Assembly: GCA_902495075.1 (NCBI GenBank)
Contig: CABUVO010000007.1
Span: forward strand, 1-64,000
Direction of reading: 5' to 3'
DNA length: 64,000 nucleotides
DNA from: an uncultured Porphyromonadaceae bacterium
GTDB lineage: Bacteria > Bacteroidota > Bacteroidia > Bacteroidales > Muribaculaceae
A program made the translations under genes and the position numbers. A model generated the notes under the pieces. That model was not told the origin of the DNA, searched no databases, and saw nothing but the letters and a program-made list of their open reading frames with translations. The first letter of the stretch is position 1. Every line of letters starts with the position of its first letter. This document shows positions 59,281-64,000 of this stretch, in pieces.

Positions 59281-59911
59281 TTCCGGGAGCCTGACCGATG
59301 CCCTTGACTCCATCCTGACAGACGTGCGTCCTTTGGACATCGATCCGGCTCTCGGCGAGATTTCGCCCGTGCGCGATATCTTCGCAGTCGAGCAGCGCAA
59401 GGCGTGGGATAAGTCAACGGAAGCACGCTGTAACTTCGACTACCGTCCGAGGATTACACACCGCGCCGGTGTCTGGTTCCTCTCCGTTTGGCAAAAATCC
59501 CTCATGGGGCGCACGCTGACAGAAATAAAGTCCGACCCAGCTGAAATACCGCATTTCGCGGAAGCCGTGTCGGACTTTTTAATTCAGATCCTCGGCAATT
59601 CCCTCGCATCCGGTCATTGGTGTGTCTGCACTTCGCCAAAACGCCGCCACAAGATCCGAAACTTCGCCACGCTCATAAGCATGGATATCGCGGCGAAGCT
59701 CGGAATACCGTTCTACGAGGATGTCGCGTTCTGCCACTCCAAACAGCGTATAAACGCAGTTTTTACGCTCAATACGCTCCCTGAAGAACCTAACGTTATA
59801 GTCTTCGACGATTTCGTTACTACAGGCTCCACTCTCAAGGCGATGAAGGAGCTGCTCCTTCCTCTCGGTAAAAATTTATTGTTCATCTCCGGAATCAACA
59901 ACAAACTATGA
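59249..59911 (+). CDS. Phosphoribosyltransferase-like protein in the structural module
   Basis: A 220-residue protein. VIVFDDFVTTGSTLKAM (about 183-199) is the PRPP-binding loop of type I phosphoribosyltransferases such as ComF. Upstream, WCVCTSPKRRHKIRNFATLIS fits the PP-loop region. Its role in a virion gene cluster is unknown: nucleotide salvage, host takeover or a nucleic-acid-binding relic are possible. ATGA overlap with the next gene. Confidence 0.75.
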   Translation: MEQSTKPPVPDSGSLTDALDSILTDVRPLDIDPALGEISPVRDIFAVEQRKAWDKSTEARCNFDYRPRITHRAGVWFLSVWQKSLMGRTLTEIKSDPAEIPHFAEAVSDFLIQILGNSLASGHWCVCTSPKRRHKIRNFATLISMDIAAKLGIPFYEDVAFCHSKQRINAVFTLNTLPEEPNVIVFDDFVTTGSTLKAMKELLLPLGKNLLFISGINNKL

Positions 59912-60636
59912 TCAATCTCGAACTGACTCCAAAAATCAAGGAATGGCTTGACACCGCGCCTGAAAATCGCGATATCGCCGCCGGTGCGGAGCTGCTGCTG
60001 CGGATCAACCGCAACCGCATCCTCTACAACAACATCTTGCGCAATCCCGCCAAACATGCGCCGACGCTCGAATATCATCTCCGGAAGATACTCAAGCAAC
60101 GCCTCATCGACACCACTCACGAGGAAGTGGCGCGGATGATGACGCATGTGGACGCCATTGCCGAACAGCATGGTTTCTCACGTCCGACGCGCTCGGAATT
60201 CCAGCGCGGCAAACGTGCGGACCATGACCAGTTGCCCCCGGAGGTGCAGCAGCTATATGTCGACAATGCCGACATCATGCGCCGGATGCGCGACGCGCAT
60301 ACCCGTCTCCGAATGATCAATTCCACAAATTCGACGTGTCCGGACTCGGACCGCTATCCTTTGGCAAAGGATATCATCCGTTTGGATCTCCAGTACCGCG
60401 ACAACTGGAACCTTTACGACCACTACGTTAAGGGCACTCCGCTTGCCGCCACCGTCCGCGCCGTTGATTCCCGTACTGCATCGAAGAATGCAGTCAAGAC
60501 AATCAACCTGCAGCTCGGCAAATATGCCAAGCTGCCATCGGACGCTCTGGCGGACAGGATCCGCAATCTGTACAATCAGATTGACAATCCTTCCGCGAAG
60601 CTCAAGGCTAAGATGTCGGAAGCAGGTCTGTTATGA
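59908..60636 (+). CDS. Unknown phage protein, 242 aa
   Basis: Helical, Arg- and Asn-rich protein (LLLRINRNRILYNNILRNP, SEFQRGKRADHDQLPPEVQQLY). ATGA overlap on both sides ties it to the phosphoribosyltransferase-like and PLD-like genes. No family recognised. Confidence 0.6.
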   Translation: MINLELTPKIKEWLDTAPENRDIAAGAELLLRINRNRILYNNILRNPAKHAPTLEYHLRKILKQRLIDTTHEEVARMMTHVDAIAEQHGFSRPTRSEFQRGKRADHDQLPPEVQQLYVDNADIMRRMRDAHTRLRMINSTNSTCPDSDRYPLAKDIIRLDLQYRDNWNLYDHYVKGTPLAATVRAVDSRTASKNAVKTINLQLGKYAKLPSDALADRIRNLYNQIDNPSAKLKAKMSEAGLL

Positions 60637-61151
60637 AGCACTCGGAAATTATTTCCTCGGTGCTGTCACCGCTCGCTGACAAGCCGCAGCAGGCTTACAT
60701 GTCGAATCTCCTGCAGGTCGCCGACATTCTGCAGTGGATTCTCGACCAGACCGGCCCGGCTTCCATCAAGATGGCGTCGTTCTCGATTTCAGAGGAGTTC
60801 CTCCGTCGGCTCTTCTTCATCGAGAAGTCGGGGCTAATCAAGGATATTGACATAATCCTTGATTTCAAAGCCACCAACAAGACGCTAATCCTCTGGCCCT
60901 TCATCGAGCAGACAGTCGAGAACTGCTATCTCGCGTCGAGCCACGCCAAGATCCTGCTGGTCGGCAACGACCGTTGGACCGTTTCCGTGGTCATGTCGCA
61001 GAACCTGACACGAGGCAACCGCTTCGAGTCCGGTTTCATCTCCACCTCGCCCGAAGTGTTCTCAACACTTTCCGGTCAGGTCGAATATGTAATCAAAAAT
61101 CAATCGGTTCCTTTCCATGAAGTATTCGAAAGAACAGTTGGAAAAAATTGA
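60633..61151 (+). CDS. PLD-like (HKD) domain protein
   Basis: A 172-residue protein. SSHAKILLVGNDRWTVSVVMSQNLTRGNRFE (about 101-131) matches one half of a phospholipase-D site: HxK, then a polar residue, N-L-T and Glu. A single half-site would need a dimer, as in the nuclease Nuc. In a phage structural cluster it may process or repair DNA ends; this is inference. Confidence 0.65.
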   Translation: MKHSEIISSVLSPLADKPQQAYMSNLLQVADILQWILDQTGPASIKMASFSISEEFLRRLFFIEKSGLIKDIDIILDFKATNKTLILWPFIEQTVENCYLASSHAKILLVGNDRWTVSVVMSQNLTRGNRFESGFISTSPEVFSTLSGQVEYVIKNQSVPFHEVFERTVGKN

Positions 61152-61392
61152 GCAGTTCGCCCAGCTCTATACGAAACCCTCCGAAATCGCCATCTATCTC
61201 GACATTCCGGAGGAAGAATTCAAGGCGGATATCAATTCCGAAGGGCATCCGGCGCGTAAGGCGTACATCAAGGGCAAACTCTCACAGAAACTCGAGATCC
61301 GTAAACAGATGGCTACCCTTGCCCGCGTAGGCTCTCCGGCGGCTATCGAAATGTCTGAAAAGGCGCTCCTCGATATGGAGGACGACGAATAA
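61117..61392 (+). CDS. Small HTH-type protein near terminase
   Basis: A 91-residue protein: EKIEQFAQLYTKPSEIAIYLDIPEEEFK resembles a helix-turn-helix as in small terminase or packaging proteins, followed by a long helix (KLSQKLEIRKQMATLARVGSPAAIEMSEKAL). It overlaps the previous gene by 35 bp. Confidence 0.55.
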   Translation: MKYSKEQLEKIEQFAQLYTKPSEIAIYLDIPEEEFKADINSEGHPARKAYIKGKLSQKLEIRKQMATLARVGSPAAIEMSEKALLDMEDDE

Positions 61393-61428
61393 CCTTTTAC
61401 CTCGTCACTCTGACCTAATACTTAAACA

Positions 61429-62061
61429 ATGCCTCTCCCCTCAGCTCTTGACGCATGTAAGGTCGACCTCTTTTCCTCCGATGAGGAACTGAGGGCTAAA
61501 TATCCCGTCGCTTTTGCCGAGCGCGTCATGAGGATTCGCGACATGTATAACTACTGGCTTGCGAATCCTTCCATGAAGGACCGGCAGCTCCGCGATCAGA
61601 TCATGTCGCGCTACGACGTCTCACAGTCGTGCGCTTACTCCGACATATCCATCATTCATCAGCTGGCCCCGCTCGTTCAGCAGAACTCGCGTGACTTCCA
61701 TCGTGTCCGCTACAATGAAATGATCCTCGAGACTTACGCCATGGCGAAGGCTCGTAAGGATACGAAGACTATGGAACGTGCCGCGACATCGTACGCCAAG
61801 AATAACCGCGTCGACCTGGAGGACGAAGTGGCTATGCCCTACGATGAAATCGTCGTGCAGCCATTCTGCGCTACCCTCGATGTCACCGTCCTCGGTCTCC
61901 CGGCTATTCCCGATGTCTACAATCACATCGACAAACTCACGAAGGAGTTGTCGCGCGATTTTGCAGACATTACCGATGTCGATTTTGAGGAAGTCGACCT
62001 CGAGGAAGATAAGATCTTCCCCGACAAGGCTCCTGATTTACCTGATAACTCTGCCCTATGA
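61429..62061 (+). CDS. Putative terminase small subunit
   Basis: A 210-residue protein with an N-terminal DNA-binding-like part (LRDQIMSRYDVSQSCAYSDISIIHQL) and an acidic C-terminus (DVDFEEVDLEEDKIFPDK). It overlaps the large terminase start by ATGA, the usual arrangement. It would recognise the packaging site. Confidence 0.7.
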   Translation: MPLPSALDACKVDLFSSDEELRAKYPVAFAERVMRIRDMYNYWLANPSMKDRQLRDQIMSRYDVSQSCAYSDISIIHQLAPLVQQNSRDFHRVRYNEMILETYAMAKARKDTKTMERAATSYAKNNRVDLEDEVAMPYDEIVVQPFCATLDVTVLGLPAIPDVYNHIDKLTKELSRDFADITDVDFEEVDLEEDKIFPDKAPDLPDNSAL

Positions 62062-63713
62062 CTTCTAACTTATTGGTAAATCCGAAGGCCCGTCTGGTCT
62101 ACTTCAACCGCCCGCAGCTGCTCACGCAGCTGATTGCGGCGCGTACAACCGTCGTTGTCGCTGGGCGTCGTACCGGCAAGACGGACTCCATCGCCGCACC
62201 TTTCATCCTGAAGATGATCCAGCGCATGCCCGGCTCCACCGGCGGTATTGTGGTCCCCACCTTCAAGCACGGCTTGACGAACACCCTGCCGGGATTGTTC
62301 GCCGCCTGGGCCCGATGGGGATTCAAGAAGGGAATCCACTACGTTGTCGGCAGGCGACCGCCTAAGTCGTTCGCCCAGCCTATCACCGAGCCTCTCCAGT
62401 GGGAAAACGTCATCGCCTTCTACAATGGCTCCGTGGCGGTCATACTTTCGCAAGACCGCCCCGGTGCCGCGAACTCGCTGACGCTGTCGTGGATTCTCGT
62501 CGACGAGGCGAAGTTCATTGATCCGGTGAAACTAACCAACGAGACGCTCCCTGCCAACGGTGGTATCAAGACCCATTTTTGCCGTCACTCCTTCAATCAC
62601 GCTATGCTTGTGCTCTCGGATATGCCGCAGAGTAAAAAAGGATCCTGGTTCCTGGAGTACGAGAAAAAGATGGATAAGCGGGTCATCGACGCTATCGGCG
62701 GCGGTGTCTATGAAATCTGGCGACTCAAACAAAAGGTGCTTGAGATGCGGAAGAAAGGGATTGTGCCGCCCGATTATCTCAAGGGACACCTCCGGAGGCT
62801 CGACCGGAACATCAACCGTCTCCGCTCCGTCGCAACATACTACCGCGAATATTCGTCCGTCGAAAATGTGGAGCTGCTGGGTGAGCAATATCTGCGCGAC
62901 ATGAAGCGCGACCTCACTCCGCTTACCTTCCAGACCTCCATTATGTGCCGGAAAATAGGCATCGCCCGCGATGGCTTCTATTCATCCATGAAGGAGGATC
63001 ATAAATACAACGCCTCTGATTTCGAGTACCTCGATTCCTTCGGCTATGAGTATATTCCGGAAGCGATGGACTCGCGTGCGGACCGCGACCTCGATCCTTT
63101 CGCGCCCATCTGCATCGGCATGGACTACAATGCCAACATCAACTGGATCGTCGCCGGTCAACCGGACGAACGTCTCGGCCGCCTGAACGTCCTCAAATCA
63201 TTCTATGTGAAATTCGAGCGAAAGATCCCTGCTCTTGTCGCCGAATTTTGCCAGTATTATTCGCATCACCAGGAGAAGACCGTGGTGTTCTACTACGACA
63301 CCACCGCCCTCGGCTCCAACTATGCCGTCAACAACATCGACTTCCGGTATTCTATCATATCCGAATTCGAGCGTCATGGATGGCGCGTGGTGCCGGTTCC
63401 GCTCGGCAACCCTATGCGCCATGACGAGAAGTATAACCTCATAAACCGTGGTTTCGCCGGAAAGAACCGACTCACCCCTTATTTCAACCGACAGAATAAC
63501 GATGACCTGATCCTCGCCATTCAGTCTGCCGGAGTGGAACGAGGGCGCAACGGTTTCCGCAAAAACAAGTCCGGTGAGAAACTCGCCGAGTCAGAGGAAG
63601 ACCTTCTCGAACACCGCACGGACGGCACCGATGCTTTCGATACTCTCTACATCGGTTGCGAGCGCCGCCCATATTCGGGCGTCTCTCTGGTCGACACCGG
63701 CGGCATCATGTAG
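62058..63713 (+). CDS. terL: Terminase large subunit
   Basis: A 551-residue packaging motor. ATPase: Walker A GRRTGKTD (about 35-42), Walker B WILVDEA (about 145-151). C-terminal RNase H-like nuclease: ICIGMDYNANINW (about 352-364), YYDTTALGSNY and DGTDAFDTLYIG with the later acidic residues. It cuts and drives phage DNA into the capsid. Unusually, it lies after the capsid genes rather than before them. Confidence 0.88.
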   Translation: MTSNLLVNPKARLVYFNRPQLLTQLIAARTTVVVAGRRTGKTDSIAAPFILKMIQRMPGSTGGIVVPTFKHGLTNTLPGLFAAWARWGFKKGIHYVVGRRPPKSFAQPITEPLQWENVIAFYNGSVAVILSQDRPGAANSLTLSWILVDEAKFIDPVKLTNETLPANGGIKTHFCRHSFNHAMLVLSDMPQSKKGSWFLEYEKKMDKRVIDAIGGGVYEIWRLKQKVLEMRKKGIVPPDYLKGHLRRLDRNINRLRSVATYYREYSSVENVELLGEQYLRDMKRDLTPLTFQTSIMCRKIGIARDGFYSSMKEDHKYNASDFEYLDSFGYEYIPEAMDSRADRDLDPFAPICIGMDYNANINWIVAGQPDERLGRLNVLKSFYVKFERKIPALVAEFCQYYSHHQEKTVVFYYDTTALGSNYAVNNIDFRYSIISEFERHGWRVVPVPLGNPMRHDEKYNLINRGFAGKNRLTPYFNRQNNDDLILAIQSAGVERGRNGFRKNKSGEKLAESEEDLLEHRTDGTDAFDTLYIGCERRPYSGVSLVDTGGIM

Positions 63714-63781
63714 CCTTCCGCATGTCTTTTGCCGTGCGCGTGAACTATCGTACTTTTGTGTCAAATCTTAAACCTCTCCTC

Positions 63782-64000
63782 ATGTCTCATGTAGCTTTTC
63801 GACGCAAGATCACCACACAGTCGGTGCTTGCATTCATCCTCATCATCTTCGGCATGGCGCTCGTCATGCTCGCTCTGTTCATGCCGCCTCGCGGTGAGAT
63901 TCACCCCTCGGTGATTACCGTGTTCGGTATGCTTCTCGTTGCCGCCGGTGCCTTCCTCGGCATCGACCTCAACTTCCAGTTTAAATCATACCTCAACTCC
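63782..64000 (+). CDS. Holin-like small membrane protein, cut by window edge
   Basis: At least 73 residues and still open at the edge. It has two helices (about 14-34 and 45-62) around PPRGEIHPSV, then FGMLLVAAGAFLGIDLNF. It shares loop and helix pattern with the protein at 41749, which precedes an amidase gene. An endolysin gene is therefore expected just beyond the window. Confidence 0.6.
   Translation, partial: MSHVAFRRKITTQSVLAFILIIFGMALVMLALFMPPRGEIHPSVITVFGMLLVAAGAFLGIDLNFQFKSYLNS

Larger units (their letters stand above)
42690..64000. mobile_element. Prophage or phage-plasmid, left part; right end outside window
   Basis: Content runs from a CI/Cro-type switch through replication genes, small accessory genes, capsid and terminase to a holin-like gene cut at 64000. 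Gene packing is tight with ATGA overlaps. Codons strongly prefer C in third position, unlike the host genes to the left. The left border is set near 42.69 kb, between the amidase terminator and the repressor gene; no attachment repeat could be identified. No integrase, transposase or portal gene is seen, so these must lie further right or be absent. Confidence 0.85.

Overview
The window is from a member of the Bacteroidales, most likely a Muribaculaceae-type gut bacterium. Four things point there: promoters of the Bacteroidetes form (TTTG, about 20 bp, TAnnTTTG), a DUF2723/GT117 protein, the DUF4271-hemD pair, and the pdxJ-exbB-exbD-tonB and sigma-54 regulator-lptE-secG gene orders. The family assignment is inference from gene content.

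Left part (1-41.5 kb) is chromosomal backbone. It opens on the 3' end of a 5S rRNA gene with its terminator, both repeated once as a truncated copy. Next come a GT117 membrane protein, a deacetylase-epimerase-DUF4271-hemD-PEP-binding cluster, a TPR lipoprotein gene broken by an in-frame stop, an outer-membrane beta-barrel, miaB, a succinate/acetate CoA-transferase, the TonB energising operon, nadK, and the secG/lptE/sigma-54 group. A solitary phage portal-like gene follows, then a galactose unit (GH2 beta-galactosidase, galK, galM). A long minus-strand run ends the part: tRNA-Asp, aroQ, O-methyltransferase, rbfA, LolC/E-like permease, Lrp regulator, YfhO, a methyltransferase-like protein and xerD. 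Intergenic gaps carry short dispersed repeat families.

From 41.7 kb there is a small membrane protein plus amidase module. From about 42.7 kb to the right edge lies a prophage or phage-plasmid with pyrimidine-rich, C-ending codons. Its early half holds a CI/Cro-type switch, a LuxR-type regulator, a 1011-aa primase-helicase, a DnaA-domain-IV-like protein, a second stand-alone helicase domain, many small unknown genes, a DNA methyltransferase, HicAB and a BRCT protein. Its late half holds a ClpP-like protease/scaffold, major capsid protein, a phosphoribosyltransferase-like and a PLD-like protein, small and large terminase, and a holin-like protein cut by the window edge. No integrase is visible in the window.

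The most unusual material is in the phage. A gene-poor segment (54.8-55.6 kb) carries a perfect 16-bp parS-type palindrome, a long GC-rich hairpin and inverted iteron-like motifs, which together look like a replication/partition locus. A 210-nt leader (53.33-53.54 kb) has a strong promoter, three copies of one 13-nt motif and a terminator placed so that alternative pairings compete. Five small genes are joined by nearly identical Shine-Dalgarno/ATGA coupling cassettes, which is surprising in a phylum that mostly ignores Shine-Dalgarno sequences.
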